From: Alkalinema sp. CACIAM 70d
Lineage (GTDB): Bacteria; Cyanobacteriota; Cyanobacteriia; Leptolyngbyales; Leptolyngbyaceae
Length of the DNA stretch: 43,572 bases
Reading direction: 5' to 3'
NCBI GenBank assembly: GCA_002148405.1
Contig: MUGG01000063.1
Span: 1-43,572, forward strand
Every line of letters starts with the position of its first letter. The stretch's first letter is position 1. Positions 32,033 through 42,685 of the stretch are shown one piece after another. The position numbers and the translations under genes are program-made. The notes below the pieces were generated by a model. It made no database searches. It worked only from the letters and a program-made list of their open reading frames with translations, and had not been told where the DNA came from.

Positions 32033-34711
32033 CTAGGGATTCCCGATTAACACAAACGAGGCCCAATCCTTGGGATCGGGATATTGCTGTTTGGCCTGTA
32101 GCATTGCCTTGCGGAGTGCTCTGGCTTTATTCGGTTCTGCTTTCAGCGTTTCATAAAATGCTGTCATTAGCGTTGAAGTGGGGGCATCCGGCACAGCCCA
32201 CAGCGACGCTAATACGGTGGGGACTCCCGCCGCAAACAACGATCGGGATAAGCCAATCACCCCATCCCCCGTGATCCGTCCCCGACCCGTATTACAGGCA
32301 CTCAGCACTACCAATTCTGCTTGCAATTTTAGGTTGAGCAGTTCATCAGCGGTCAAAAATCCATCGGTGCTGTTGGTCGGTGCTAGGGCGATCGCGCCGG
32401 GAAAACCGGAACTTTGAAAATCATCGAGTAAACCATGGGTCGCTAAGTGAATTAAGCTGGCGTTGGACATCTGTTGTACCACCGCCGATTCCGTTGCCTG
32501 GGCACCAACCAAGGGCTGAGTTTGCAAAAGTTGCCCGATCGACTTTGCTTCCGTTTCAGCCCCAGGTAGCGATTCCAAGACCTCTGGCGTTTCGTCCGCT
32601 ACGCTGGGGAGGGTAGGCATTTTAGGGTTGCCGACGATCAATGGTTGTGCAAATAAATTACGTTGGGGAAGCCGTTGCCGTTGTTGTTGGGCGAGATCGA
32701 AAACTTGAATTGAGGGCGCTGTCACGATCGTATGTTTCTCAATCAAATAAGTGCCGTCTTTGTCTTGCAGCGCTGCAAACGGTACCAGAAATAATGACTG
32801 TTGTGGGAGAAGCACCACTAAATCATCGGGCTTCTGGGGCAATAGATCCGCGATCGGTTGAATTAACAAACGATGTAACTGCTGGAGCGGCGGATCGTTC
32901 TCCGGTGTGATTTGTTTCGCCACGACCCGAATGCCGCGTCCCCGCACGCCGATCGCCGATCGACTATCCGCCACCAAATCCGACAGGGAATGGGCCTGTT
33001 GCTGCCAATTCGGGCTGGCCAAAAATTGGGATTTGCGCAGAAACACTTCACCCGTTGGTTTGATTACCCAAATCAACAGTTCGGATTCTTGCGGTTTGAG
33101 TGCTGGATCGTTGCCCTGGGCCTTGGATTTGTGGATTTCCGCAAGCACGGAATACTGGACTAACGTGGCGTTGTTTTGCTTGGCAATTTGTTTGATGTGT
33201 TCGAGGTTGGGTGGATTGTCCGTAATCTTTTGTTTGAGTGGCTGCGATCGCCGTTGTAAGAGTTCGGCAAAGGCTCGTGATCGGCCCTGTTCCGAAACTT
33301 CCAGTGCTGATCCGATCTGATTTTTCTGGACTAATAACGACTGCAAATTCACATAGGGAACAGTTTGCGTATCAAACAGAGAAATTTTAAAGGCATCCTG
33401 ATTGCCTAGACGATCGCGGAGATTGTCCCATAGTTGAATGCCATCCCGTAGCGTTTTTTCAGCATTGGTCAAATTTCCATCCTGCATTCGCAGAACGCCC
33501 ACATTATTTTTGACCAAGCCTTCTCCGCGACGATTGTTCCGGGAGGAAATGTAGCGAAAATATTGCTGATACAGTTCCATTGCCTTGGCATAGTCGCCCT
33601 TTTGGAAGTAGGCCAACCCCTCATTGCCCCGCAATCCGTAGAGAATATCCGCATCCTGAAGTTTATTCCAAGCGATCGTCCAAGCTTGCTCATACAATGC
33701 AATGGCCCGATCGTAATTGCCTAGGAAATACTGCGCTCCGGCAATGTTGGCTAGGGCTTCCGCTTCGGTGCGGGGATCCTGGGTTTGTTGCGCTAATTTG
33801 AGCCGTTGGGTTTGATAGTCGATCGCTTTGGCATAGTCCTCCAACCCATGGGCAGCAATTCCCAAATTGGCCAAAGCCATTTTTTGTCCGACAATATCTT
33901 GCCCTTGCCGGACAATGTCCCATTGCTGCTGGTGTAAAGCGAGGGCTTTGTCAAAGTTACCCAACGCCTGTTGCACCATACCCAAATTTCCCAGGGCACG
34001 GCCCATGCCCGCCCGATCTCCCAATTTTCGCGCAAGGGCTAACCGTTTTTGATGGAACTCGATCGCCTTGAGATATAAATCGGACGCGAAATAGGCATTG
34101 CCTAAATTACTGAGCGCGATCGCCTCTGCTTTTGGATTTTGGTGTTCCCTTGTCCAACGCCAGTAATCCGTTAGGACATCGATTGTTTCAACGTCATAAA
34201 ACCCCTTCTGTGCCCGGAGTAGCCCCATTCCCCCCAGGGCCAGCCCTTCTAACTCGTGATCGCCGATTTCCTTGGCAATCTGCAAGCTACGTTTATAGGC
34301 ATTCATCGCCCGATCGAACTGATTATCCAACCCCGCCGCGATCGCGTAATTGACCAATTCCCAGCCCGTTTTTTTCGGATCGAGCATCCTATGAACGGGT
34401 AAGGGTTGGGCTGCCAGTGTGGGTGCACTGAGTTCATCTAGTTCAGGACGCTGGATAAAGTTGGTTTTCAGTGGTTCTGTGGCGAAATAAGCCATCCCAA
34501 GTTTGGTGAAATAAAAGCCCTCCCAGGGAATGGTGTGCAAGGGCTGGTAAATCGATAGGGGTTGCCGTTGGGCTGTTGTTGTGGGAGCAGTCGGGAGCGC
34601 AGCGAGGGGCGGCGGTGTTGCCCCGGTGGGTTGATGAGGAAAGGCACTGCTCAGAATCAGCGTACTGGACAGTGCGAAAGCGAAACGATGGAACAAGGAC
34701 GATCGGTTCAT
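32033..34711 (-). CDS. Secreted TPR-CHAT protein
   Basis: About 892 residues. A signal peptide (FAFALSSTLILSSAF) is followed by some eight TPR repeats (about 100-430, e.g. AIALSNLGNAYFASDLYLKAIEFHQ split, ALGNFDKALALHQQQW). A C-terminal CHAT domain (about 560-890) has the caspase-like His in LIHLATHGLL and the Cys in VVLSACNTGRG. CHAT proteases are caspase/separase relatives, and many cyanobacteria encode several. The start at 34711 puts Met directly before the signal peptide; the frame is open further upstream to 34804. Target and role are unknown. Confidence 0.87.
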   Translation of the reverse strand: MNRSSLFHRFAFALSSTLILSSAFPHQPTGATPPPLAALPTAPTTTAQRQPLSIYQPLHTIPWEGFYFTKLGMAYFATEPLKTNFIQRPELDELSAPTLAAQPLPVHRMLDPKKTGWELVNYAIAAGLDNQFDRAMNAYKRSLQIAKEIGDHELEGLALGGMGLLRAQKGFYDVETIDVLTDYWRWTREHQNPKAEAIALSNLGNAYFASDLYLKAIEFHQKRLALARKLGDRAGMGRALGNLGMVQQALGNFDKALALHQQQWDIVRQGQDIVGQKMALANLGIAAHGLEDYAKAIDYQTQRLKLAQQTQDPRTEAEALANIAGAQYFLGNYDRAIALYEQAWTIAWNKLQDADILYGLRGNEGLAYFQKGDYAKAMELYQQYFRYISSRNNRRGEGLVKNNVGVLRMQDGNLTNAEKTLRDGIQLWDNLRDRLGNQDAFKISLFDTQTVPYVNLQSLLVQKNQIGSALEVSEQGRSRAFAELLQRRSQPLKQKITDNPPNLEHIKQIAKQNNATLVQYSVLAEIHKSKAQGNDPALKPQESELLIWVIKPTGEVFLRKSQFLASPNWQQQAHSLSDLVADSRSAIGVRGRGIRVVAKQITPENDPPLQQLHRLLIQPIADLLPQKPDDLVVLLPQQSLFLVPFAALQDKDGTYLIEKHTIVTAPSIQVFDLAQQQRQRLPQRNLFAQPLIVGNPKMPTLPSVADETPEVLESLPGAETEAKSIGQLLQTQPLVGAQATESAVVQQMSNASLIHLATHGLLDDFQSSGFPGAIALAPTNSTDGFLTADELLNLKLQAELVVLSACNTGRGRITGDGVIGLSRSLFAAGVPTVLASLWAVPDAPTSTLMTAFYETLKAEPNKARALRKAMLQAKQQYPDPKDWASFVLIGNP

Positions 34712-34952
34712 GGCGGCAGGTAAGGAGAAATCAGAAGCAATCTCTAGGGAAAGAATAGCTCGGAAGGCTTGACCAGTCATGCAGGCCCAGCCCTCTTTTA
34801 CCAAAATGCCCTAGGGACTCCTTCCAATCTTCTAATACCCTGCAAAAAATCCGTAAAATGCCTTGCTTCAATCAATCATTCGTTGTTATGGAACAGTCCG
34901 GAGAGTCAAATTCACCAAAATCCTAGCCTGCACGCAAAGCCTAGTCGCTACA

Positions 34953-35408
34953 TTAATCTTCATAGATCCGGGCTTCTGGCGCACTGGGGTTCTCTTCGCA
35001 GTAACGTTCAAAATTAGTCTTCGGCTTCTCGACAAAGTCACTTTTTCGCAAAATGTCACTGACAGAAATAATCCCGAGTAGCCTATTTTTAATCACAGGG
35101 GCTCGCCGAATTTTGGTTTGAGCAAAGAGCCGTGCCACGTATTCTACGCCTAACTCTGGATTGACCACCACACAGGGCTTTGTCATAATTTCGTAGACAT
35201 GCATGATTTTAGGATCATGGCCATGGGCCGCGACTTTATAAACGATGTCCGTTTCCGTCACCATGCCATAGGGATCAGTTTCGCTGCGGGGTTCCACAAC
35301 TAAGGCCCGTAGGCCTTTGTCCTTCATTAAAGCCACTGCTTCTGCAACGGTTGCAGATCCGCAAATGGTAATGACCTGTTTGGTCATAATTTCCTCTGCC
35401 CGCATCAT
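34953..35408 (-). CDS. Two-CBS-domain protein
   Basis: A 151-residue protein made of a CBS pair: EEIMTKQVITICGSATVAEAVALM and HVYEIMTKPCVVVNPELGVEYVARLF, each followed by the GIISVSDIL-type strand. CBS pairs bind adenine nucleotides and regulate partners. ATG 35408 is chosen because GAGGAGAGAG lies just upstream. The tail KTNFERYCEENPSAPEARIYED is acidic. A truncated paralogue lies directly upstream in the operon direction. Confidence 0.85.
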   Translation of the reverse strand: MMRAEEIMTKQVITICGSATVAEAVALMKDKGLRALVVEPRSETDPYGMVTETDIVYKVAAHGHDPKIMHVYEIMTKPCVVVNPELGVEYVARLFAQTKIRRAPVIKNRLLGIISVSDILRKSDFVEKPKTNFERYCEENPSAPEARIYED

Positions 35409-35467
35409 AGCGATCTCTCTCCTCATTACAAAATTGGAACATTTAGACAAATCCAAAGAATCAAAGG

Positions 35468-35776
35468 CTAGGCCAAGGGAGACATAATTTCGCACACACG
35501 GACAGTATTGGGATCGCGGGCAAAAGCAGTCACTTTATAGACAATGTCTGCCTCGGTCACAATGCAATAGGGATCGCCAGGATGACGGGGTTTGACTAGT
35601 AACGCTCGCACACCACACTCCTTCATGAGCGCGATCGCCTCAAGTACCGTCGTAGATCGTTCAATCATAATAGCTTGTTTGGTCAAAGCTCCCTCTACAT
35701 AAATCGATGCTCTGCAAAGTTGCCACAGTTCGGATATTTCACTAAATTCATAGTTTGCATTACAATGCCTCCACAA
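35468..35776 (-). pseudogene. Truncated CBS-domain paralogue
   Basis: The ORF matches the first CBS domain of the gene at 34953 (ALTKQAIMIERSTTVLEAIALMKECGVRALLVKP in parts, then YCIVTEADIVYKVTAFARDPNTVRVCEIM), but ends at CEIMSPLA just where the second CBS begins. So it is half of a tandem duplicate. It may still be translated as a single CBS domain. The N-terminal 30 residues have no counterpart. Confidence 0.65.
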
Positions 35777-36060
35777 TTCGATTTATGTGTACCAACGAGC
35801 AAGACTTCTATCGATCGAACATCTACATCATGTAATCAGCACAATCTACAAGCCGACCGACCTATAATCAGCCCGATCTGTAATCAGAAGAACACACTGA
35901 AAAAAATTGATTGGCGTAATGTAATCAGCGCAATACTTAGTAGATAAATGTCAGTGTATATTAATTGTTGATTTTCTAAAGCTAAGATAGCTAGTTCGAT
36001 GACTTAGTTTCTGTTGCGTTATCTATCTTAACATCTTTTCTGTCAGCCCATCTCTAGTAA

Positions 36061-36390
36061 TCACACTGACAATAACTTCTGCACTGCTTGACTGAATTCT
36101 TCGTAGGGCTTAACGCCCACCAAAGTCTCCACCAATTGACCTTGTTTGAAAAACATAACGGCGGGAATACTACGAATCCCAAACCGCTTTGCAACGCCTT
36201 GATTGCTGTCAAGATCTAATTTCAGCACCTTGGCCTGATCGAGATAGTCTTCAGCTAATTGATCCATCAACGGTGCAACTAATTTGCAAGGCCCACACCA
36301 GGTCGCGGTACAATCAACCACTAAAACTGATTCAGTGCTGACTAGGGTGTCAAATGCAGCTTCATTGTCAATAAACGTAGCAGTTGCCAT
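36061..36390 (-). CDS. Thioredoxin
   Basis: A 109-residue thioredoxin with the canonical active site CTATWCGPCKLVAPL (redox cysteines about 32 and 35) and the cis-proline in IRSIPAVMFFKQG. It reduces protein disulfides in the cytosol. The start at 36390 gives the normal length; the frame runs on upstream but without family similarity. It is divergent from the recombinase-like gene at 36533. Confidence 0.95.
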   Translation of the reverse strand: MATATFIDNEAAFDTLVSTESVLVVDCTATWCGPCKLVAPLMDQLAEDYLDQAKVLKLDLDSNQGVAKRFGIRSIPAVMFFKQGQLVETLVGVKPYEEFSQAVQKLLSV

Positions 36391-36532
36391 GGCTCTATCT
36401 CTCAAATAACAACCAACATGGGATCCCTTAAACCAAGACCCTTCTAACTTAGCCAGATTTCCCGCCCAGCGTTCCGTGGAATGAAGCAGTTGCGGTAGGA
36501 TGGAAGAACCCAGCATGGAATGACTAATTACC

Positions 36533-36877
36533 ATGACCGATACTCCCGAAAGTAACCTCTCAGCTTGGGAACGCTTAGAACAAGGAAGACAAGCCAAAGC
36601 CAACAACGGTGGATATGCAGGCTATGGGTCCCCCGCGTTTGGCCAGCGATCGGTGAATGGTGAACTGGTCGCCGACCCGCAGGAAAGTCAAGTCATTGAA
36701 CTCATTCGCCGTCACCATAAATCTGGAAAATCCCTACAGAAAATTGCAGATTGGCTGAATAGTAACGGGTATCATACAAAGCGAGGTCAGCCTTGGCAGC
36801 GCATTTCTGTGAAACGAGTGCTCGATCGTTTATATGGAAAGAACAAAACCCTGCCCGAAATTAGGAGTCTGGACTGA
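36533..36877 (+). CDS. Small protein with a Recombinase (serine-recombinase middle) domain
   Basis: A 114-residue protein carrying only the domain that follows the catalytic part in large serine recombinases: GYAGYGSPAFGQRSVNGELV, then ESQVIELIRRHHKSGKSLQKIADWLNSNGYHTKRGQPW and RISVKRVLDRLYG. The catalytic serine domain is absent, so it cannot recombine DNA alone. Similar stand-alone forms occur in cyanobacteria and may be DNA-binding regulators (inference). It is divergent from thioredoxin and could control that promoter. Confidence 0.75.
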   Translation: MTDTPESNLSAWERLEQGRQAKANNGGYAGYGSPAFGQRSVNGELVADPQESQVIELIRRHHKSGKSLQKIADWLNSNGYHTKRGQPWQRISVKRVLDRLYGKNKTLPEIRSLD

Positions 36878-37253
36878 GAATTTTGAGGGTGCCTTTTCTT
36901 TTTTTGAGAAATAGGAGCCCTTTGCCCCAGCCTTCACCTTTCAAGAACCATTAGAGCATAAAATCTTTTCCCCTACAAAGTTTTTGAACTTTTTCCTGTA
37001 ACATCCCTCTATAATACCTCTAAGTCTGCTGATAACGCCGATAGATCTGAAATGCATTGTAATGAAACATTACAGATTGCTGGGCTAGGGGGGATCTGTA
37101 TGGTGGGGAATCGTTACGCGATGGAGTGAGGGGGAATGCTGGGCTTGTGGAAGAGAAATTGTTGCTAGATAAGAGTTGCTGGATGCGTGGGTTTCACTCG
37201 AAGGCACTGATCTCAGGTGTTGATAGAGTTGTTCGTAGAGCAGGAGGAAGCTG
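36878..37253. other. Non-coding spacer before the CBS protein
   Basis: About 375 bases without a gene. A TATAAT is present near 37010 after a poor -35 (TTGAAC). No repeat or RNA structure is recognised. Confidence 0.35.
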
Positions 37254-38444
37254 ATGAATTCTCCCTTTTTCCTGGATTGGGTTCCTGATTTGACGGAAGC
37301 GATCGATGAACAGCCGTTAACGGTGACTCCAGAGACTCGGTTAGTGCATGCAATTGCACAAATGAGTCAGGCCTACTGCACTCCTGATTGGTTATGGAGT
37401 GAGGATGGAGCAGATTCACTGGAGATCGATGGGCAACCTACGATCGGGGCTTCACCCAGAATTCGAAGTGGTTGCGTTTTAGTGGTGCAAGAGCAAGTAC
37501 TACTAGGAATCCTGACCGAACGCGATATTGTGGATTTGACGGCTCAGGTGCTGGATTTAGAGTGCTTAACGGTGGCGGATGTCATGGTTCGGCCCGTAAT
37601 TACCTTGCCCCAACGCCATGTGCAAGATATTTTTGCAGCATTGTTTCTCTTTCGCCGTTATCGCATTCGCCATTTACCGATCGTAGATGACCAGGAGCAC
37701 ATAGTGGGGGTGATCTCCCATGAAAGCATTCGTCAAATCTTGCGCCCTGCTAACTTATTGCGGTTTCGACGGGTGGCAGACGTTATGGTTCGAGAGGTCA
37801 TCCAGGCTCCTCTGCATGCCTCTGTTCTAGAGCTAGCCGTCTTAATGGCAGAACACCGTGTGAGTTGCGTGGTGATTACGCAGCAGGATGCTGAGGACTT
37901 TATACAACCGGTTGGCATCGTGACGGAGCGGGATATCGTTCAATTTCAAGCAATGCAAATGAATCTCCTGACCACCCCCGCTGAGTTGGTAATGAGCACG
38001 CCGCTGTTTCTCATCAGTCCCGAAGATTCATTATGGACAGCCCATCAAGAAATGCAAAATAGACGGGTGGGGCGGTTAGTGGTGTCTTGGAATTGGGGTC
38101 TCGGGTTAGGCCTCATCACTCAAACCAGTTTGCTGCGTGTTTTTGATCCGATCGAAATGTATCAAGTCATTTACAACTTGCAAACAATGATGGAGTCGCA
38201 AGATTCGCCCCAATCGTTCCTGGAATTGCTTGACAACCGTTCGGGCACATCTCGGGAGTCGATCAAAGTAATCAACAAGCTCACAGTTCTGTTAGCTAAG
38301 CTACAAGCTGCCCAACAAGGTGTGGAGGCACTTTTACAACCCTCTGATCTGACGCGAGAAGCCCAGCGATCGCGGTTATTCGCGATCTTAAGAATCCTAG
38401 AGCAGATGAAACAGGCGATCGCTAGCCATGATCCCAGTGTCTGA
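37254..38444 (+). CDS. Multi-CBS-domain protein
   Basis: A 396-residue soluble protein with four CBS modules in two pairs. Seen boundaries include GILTERDIVDL, VADVMVRPVITLP, HIVGVISHESIRQIL, VADVMVREVIQAPLHASV, PVGIVTERDIVQF and AELVMSTPLFLI. A C-terminal helical tail of about 90 residues (KVINKLTVLLAKLQAAQQGVEALL) may be a coiled coil. In cyanobacteria such CBS arrays are often fused to PAS/GGDEF or histidine kinase modules; here no output domain follows. It probably senses adenylates for an unknown partner. RBS AGGAGG is 12 bases upstream. Confidence 0.85.
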   Translation: MNSPFFLDWVPDLTEAIDEQPLTVTPETRLVHAIAQMSQAYCTPDWLWSEDGADSLEIDGQPTIGASPRIRSGCVLVVQEQVLLGILTERDIVDLTAQVLDLECLTVADVMVRPVITLPQRHVQDIFAALFLFRRYRIRHLPIVDDQEHIVGVISHESIRQILRPANLLRFRRVADVMVREVIQAPLHASVLELAVLMAEHRVSCVVITQQDAEDFIQPVGIVTERDIVQFQAMQMNLLTTPAELVMSTPLFLISPEDSLWTAHQEMQNRRVGRLVVSWNWGLGLGLITQTSLLRVFDPIEMYQVIYNLQTMMESQDSPQSFLELLDNRSGTSRESIKVINKLTVLLAKLQAAQQGVEALLQPSDLTREAQRSRLFAILRILEQMKQAIASHDPSV

Positions 38445-38602
38445 ATTGGTGGCGAAAGAGAAACAAAAACCACCTGGCTGGCTGCGCGAAGATGGGAGGC
38501 ATGGGTTGGATGGATTGTGAAAGCGATTGTATTTTCGAGCAGACCGACTTCGCGATCGGTTTGCGGGCTTGCATTCCTAATCGCGAAGCCTAGATCGCGA
38601 AT

Positions 38603-39388
38603 TTAGACTTTAGAAATGAGATGCACCCAGAAACTGCCATCGGGAATGCAGAGGCGTTTGATTAGATCATAGGAGTAATGAACAAATTTGCCTTTGGTGT
38701 CAAATTCCCAGGCGTCGTTGGAATCATAGCCCCAGGAATACCATTCCCCGTAGGGATCATGGACAATAAAGCCATATTCGTCATACCCCGCTAAGACCAC
38801 AATGTGACCAAAGTTAGTGAAATAACCATGGATGACCGCAGGCTTGCCACTGGCGAGCCATGCTTTGACTTGCTCGATCGTGGCATCGGGGCGAAAGTCA
38901 TCGCGGCAACCGTAGGCTTCCACAATGCGCGCCAGATCGTAGGGATTGTGGCGGCTAAGGCGGTTACGTTCAGCATAGTCGTACAGTTCATCTTCAAACT
39001 GACCAACCTCGCTCTTGCGCTGGGCACCCAGGAACCGCAAACACATGGCGATAGAGGTCACATTACAGGATCCGTCGGGATTTAATTCATTATCCCGTTG
39101 AGACTTGTAGGGAATGTCCAGTTTGGTGCTGGGGGGCAATACCGCCGGAAAGGACAGTTGACTATCATTACGAATTTCAACGTGTTTGCTAAAGACATAC
39201 CACTGCGTACTGTCTTTAAAAGGGTTAACAAACGTACAGCGTAGGTGATCCCGCTCGATCGTGAATGAAGCAAGTTCAAATTCTTGGTTAGCTTCCACCT
39301 TAGCTTTGAGATCTTCAGGCAAGGCAGACGATTGGATCGGTTTCTTTTTAAACGTTGTGGTGGTAACGGTACGAAGAATTGTTTTCAT
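38603..39388 (-). CDS. C39-like cysteine peptidase family protein
   Basis: A 261-residue protein. The C-terminal about 160 residues form a papain-like C39_2 fold. The nucleophile Cys is in LNPDGSCNVTSIAMCLRFLG, and the His/Asp part is in GHIVVLAGYDEYGFIVHDPYGEW. The first 90 residues form a beta-rich domain of unknown role. No signal peptide is seen. It could be a peptidase or an amidase-like enzyme acting on the cell wall. Confidence 0.8.
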   Translation of the reverse strand: MKTILRTVTTTTFKKKPIQSSALPEDLKAKVEANQEFELASFTIERDHLRCTFVNPFKDSTQWYVFSKHVEIRNDSQLSFPAVLPPSTKLDIPYKSQRDNELNPDGSCNVTSIAMCLRFLGAQRKSEVGQFEDELYDYAERNRLSRHNPYDLARIVEAYGCRDDFRPDATIEQVKAWLASGKPAVIHGYFTNFGHIVVLAGYDEYGFIVHDPYGEWYSWGYDSNDAWEFDTKGKFVHYSYDLIKRLCIPDGSFWVHLISKV

Positions 39389-39703
39389 AGAATTTCAGCT
39401 ATGGGAGGTTGAAGATTAATAGAATGTGCAAGAACTCCTGTTGGCCCGCTATTCTCATTCTAGATAGATAGGTTCAACGGAGATGGAGAGTAGATTCACG
39501 GGAGTCAAAGAAATTTTCGGAAGGTGGAGATGCTTTGCGATCGACCGAGAGGTAGAGCCATAGGGTAAACTAGATGGGCTTACACCGTGGGGCTACAAAC
39601 TTTTGGAGATGGATTCGGAACATTTTATTAGAAATTTTCGCAACCATTTGCAGAACCCGCCATAGCCCTGAGTCAAAGTTAGTCCAGACTTCCCGATTGC
39701 CCT
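39389..39703. other. Non-coding spacer before argS
   Basis: About 315 bases. An ORF-like stretch exists from 39574 but has no family features and overlaps the argS start. No repeat or RNA gene recognised. Confidence 0.35.
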
Positions 39704-41455
39704 ATGAACGCTGTCGCCCAGTTGCAAACCCGTCTTCAACAAGCCCTCGTTGCTGCGTTTGGGCCAGAATTTGCGGATACCGATCCCCTGTTGGCCGCGA
39801 CGAATAATCCGAAGTTTGGGGATTATCAGGCCAATGTGGCGATGTCCTTGGCGAAAAAGTTAGGGAAACAACCGCGCCAAGTGGCCCAGGAAGTAATCGA
39901 TCGCTTAGAGGTGGCGGAGTGGTTTGAAACGCCGGAAATTGCGGGGCCAGGGTTTATTAACCTGCGGTTTAAGACGGACTATTTGCAAGCCAGTTTGCAG
40001 GCGATGCAGGCGGACGATCGCTTGGGCATTGCACCCACCCAGACGCCCCAACGGGTGATTGTCGATTTCTCCAGCCCGAATATTGCCAAGGAAATGCACG
40101 TCGGCCACCTGCGATCGACGATTATTGGGGATTGCATTGCGCGGATTTTGGAGTTCCAGGGCCATGATGTGCTGCGGCTGAACCATGTGGGCGACTGGGG
40201 GACGCAGTTTGGCATGTTGATCACCTACCTGCGGGAAGTGGCTCCAGCAGCCCTGACCCAAGCGGACGCGATCGACCTCGGGGACTTGGTAGCGTTCTAC
40301 AAAAAGGCCAAGGCGCGGTTTGACGAAGATGAAGCGTTCCAACAGGCGGCGCGGGAGGAAGTGGTCAAGCTGCAATCTGGAGCGGAAGAAACGCTGCGGG
40401 CTTGGAAGTTGCTGTGCGATCAGTCCCGCCGGGAGTTTCAGGTGATTTACGACCTGCTGGATATTCAACTGGAAGAGCGGGGCGAATCCTTTTACAATCC
40501 CTATCTGCCTGCTGTAGTAGCAGATTTGAAAACGACGGGATTATTGGTTGAGGATCAGGGTGCACAATGCGTTTTCACGGAAGGATTTACGAATAAGGAA
40601 GGGCAGCCGTTGCCGCTGATTATTCAGAAATCCGATGGTGGATTTAACTATGCGACAACGGATTTGGCGGCGATTCGCTATCGCATCGGCACAGACGGAG
40701 CCCAACGGATTATTTACGTGACGGATGCCGGACAGAGCAATCACTTTGCCCAGGTGTTTCAAGTGGCGAGGAAAGCGGGTTGGATTCCAGAGACAGTGGA
40801 AGTGGTGCATGTGCCCTTTGGCCTAGTGCAGGGGGAAGACGGCAAGCGCTTGAAGACCCGATCGGGCGATACGGTGCGGCTGCGGGATCTGCTGGATGAG
40901 GCGGTGGAACGGTTCCGGGCCAATTTGGATGCGAAAATTGCCGAGGAGAAAAACCGCGAGGAAACGGAGGAATTTAAGGCGCAGGTGTCCGAGATCGTAG
41001 GGATTAGTGCGGTGAAGTATGCGGATTTGAGCCAGAACCGCACAAGTAATTACATCTTTAGCTATGACAAGATGCTAGCGGATAAGGGCAATACGGCTCC
41101 CTATATGCTGTATGCCTATGCGCGGGTGCAGAGCATTAGCCGTAAGGGAGACATTGATTTCTCGGCATTAACAGCGCAGTTACAATTGCAGAAGGAGTCG
41201 GAGTTAATTCTAGCGAAGCATTTGTTGCAATTGGAAGATGTGATTGCGCAGGTGGGTGAAGATCTGTATCCCAACCGTTTGTGTCAGTATTTGTTTGAGC
41301 TGAGTCAGAAGTTTAATACGTTCTATGATGCTTGTCCGGTGTTGAAGGCGGAGGAACCGTTGAAAACTTCGCGGTTGGTGTTGTGTGATTTGACGGCCCG
41401 ATCGCTCAAGTTAGGGTTGTCGCTGTTGGGTATTCCAGTGTTGGAGCGGATGTAG
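39704..41455 (+). CDS. argS: Arginyl-tRNA synthetase
   Basis: Class I aminoacyl-tRNA synthetase, 583 aa, the usual length. The N-terminal domain has [21 protein letters not shown]. The HIGH-type signature is [21 protein letters not shown], where HVGH replaces HIGH (about residue 133). The Rossmann core continues with [39 protein letters not shown] in parts holds the KMSK-like loop. The DALR anticodon-binding domain is C-terminal. It charges the tRNA-Arg pool, including the three Arg tRNAs of the array. Codon use with many TTG/GCG differs slightly from neighbours. Confidence 0.97.
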   Translation: MNAVAQLQTRLQQALVAAFGPEFADTDPLLAATNNPKFGDYQANVAMSLAKKLGKQPRQVAQEVIDRLEVAEWFETPEIAGPGFINLRFKTDYLQASLQAMQADDRLGIAPTQTPQRVIVDFSSPNIAKEMHVGHLRSTIIGDCIARILEFQGHDVLRLNHVGDWGTQFGMLITYLREVAPAALTQADAIDLGDLVAFYKKAKARFDEDEAFQQAAREEVVKLQSGAEETLRAWKLLCDQSRREFQVIYDLLDIQLEERGESFYNPYLPAVVADLKTTGLLVEDQGAQCVFTEGFTNKEGQPLPLIIQKSDGGFNYATTDLAAIRYRIGTDGAQRIIYVTDAGQSNHFAQVFQVARKAGWIPETVEVVHVPFGLVQGEDGKRLKTRSGDTVRLRDLLDEAVERFRANLDAKIAEEKNREETEEFKAQVSEIVGISAVKYADLSQNRTSNYIFSYDKMLADKGNTAPYMLYAYARVQSISRKGDIDFSALTAQLQLQKESELILAKHLLQLEDVIAQVGEDLYPNRLCQYLFELSQKFNTFYDACPVLKAEEPLKTSRLVLCDLTARSLKLGLSLLGIPVLERM

Positions 41456-41493
41456 TTCGATCGCTCTAATTTCCCTTGCCCCTCACCCTAAAT

Positions 41494-41516
41494 CCCTCTC
41501 CCACACTGGGAGAGGG
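41494..41516 (+). repeat. Hairpin repeat after argS
   Basis: CCCTCTCCC-ACACT-GGGAGAGGG, preceded by CCCCTCACCCTAAAT. This is a form of a dispersed cyanobacterial intergenic repeat that can also act as a terminator; it is followed by ACTTTG. Confidence 0.65.
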
Positions 41517-41652
41517 ACTTTGAATGTATTGTGTTCGGTTCCTCGTTTTAAGGGGGGCGAGGGGGATCGAAACTAGGGTGGATGGAAGGATGTTTAACTG
41601 CGTTATTTGCAAGCTGCCAATTATTACTCTCAATTATTAATCGTGCAATTCC

Positions 41653-42279
41653 ATGCTGAGTTATCTGAAGGGCAAAGTTATCTATACGCAAAAGAGTCAG
41701 AACAATCGGGTGGGTCTGACGATCGAGGTGAATGGGATTGGCTATGATTTGCAGATTACGACGCGCCATTGGCAGCAGTTGCCTGCACCGGGGGAGGTGA
41801 CGCAGGTGTTTTGTCATTTGAGTGTGCGGGAGGATCAGATTACGTTGTTTGGCTTTGCGAATGCGGCGGAGCGGGATTTGTTTCGGCAGTTGATTAGTGT
41901 GAGTGGGATTGGGCCGCAGTTGGCGATGGCGTTGTTGGATACGTTGAGTTTGCAGGAGTTGGTGCAGGCGATCGTCAATGGTAATACGCGGTTGTTGTCG
42001 AAAACGCCAGGGGTGGGCGGCAAAACGGCGGAACGAATTGCGCTGGAACTGAAGACGAAGTTGGCGGAATGGCGGCAGAGTTCTGGGTTGTCGATGCAGC
42101 CGGGAGCGGGGCCGGTGGCGTCGATTCAGGAGGATGTGGAGATGACGCTGTTAGCGTTGGGTTATACGGAGCGGGAGATTACCCAAGCTTTAACCGCAGT
42201 GGGGCAGAACAGTACGTTGTCTAAAACGGCGGATGGGGAGGAGTGGATTCGTTTGGCGATCGCGTGGTTGAGTCAGTAA
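41653..42279 (+). CDS. ruvA: Holliday junction helicase subunit RuvA
   Basis: 208 aa, the normal length. The N-terminal OB domain begins MLSYLKGKVIYTQ. The two helix-hairpin-helix motifs are VSGIGPQLAMALL and TPGVGGKTAERIALELK. The C-terminal domain III (EDVEMTLLALGYTEREITQAL) binds RuvB. It targets the RuvB motor to Holliday junctions in recombination repair. The gene stands alone, as is common for ruvA in cyanobacteria. Confidence 0.97.
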   Translation: MLSYLKGKVIYTQKSQNNRVGLTIEVNGIGYDLQITTRHWQQLPAPGEVTQVFCHLSVREDQITLFGFANAAERDLFRQLISVSGIGPQLAMALLDTLSLQELVQAIVNGNTRLLSKTPGVGGKTAERIALELKTKLAEWRQSSGLSMQPGAGPVASIQEDVEMTLLALGYTEREITQALTAVGQNSTLSKTADGEEWIRLAIAWLSQ

Positions 42280-42685
42280 GGATTGGTGTGGGGAGGGATT
42301 GGGAAGACGGAGGCTGAATGATATCCGACGCTCTCAATGACCGCTATCGCTGCTTCCGTGGACGGGTTTCTGGGTCAATGAGCCAGTTATTTTTGCTGAA
42401 ACCTCGATCGATTGAATGCTGGAAAAACGAACGGATCAATGTCGCAAAAGCCTCGATCGATGAGTCCGTGCCGAGTCTCGGATGACATTGATGATGCGAT
42501 CATGGGAGCGATCGTAATTACCACAGTTCTGAAACGTAAGCTGAAATGCTGGAAAGACAGAGAATAAAAGGGCTTTTTTCTCTCTGGGCAGTCAGCATAA
42601 CGTTTGCGATCACCAGACTCAGACAACTCCGGCTACTAACCCTCATACTCCAAAGTTCCGATGCATCGCACTTTATGGGGGGCGC
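42280..42685. other. Non-coding stretch after ruvA
   Basis: About 400 bases with no convincing gene. CCTCGATCGAT occurs twice (about 42402 and 42451) and GCTGGAAA twice (about 42418 and 42547), giving a loosely repetitive character. No RNA gene is recognised. Confidence 0.35.
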
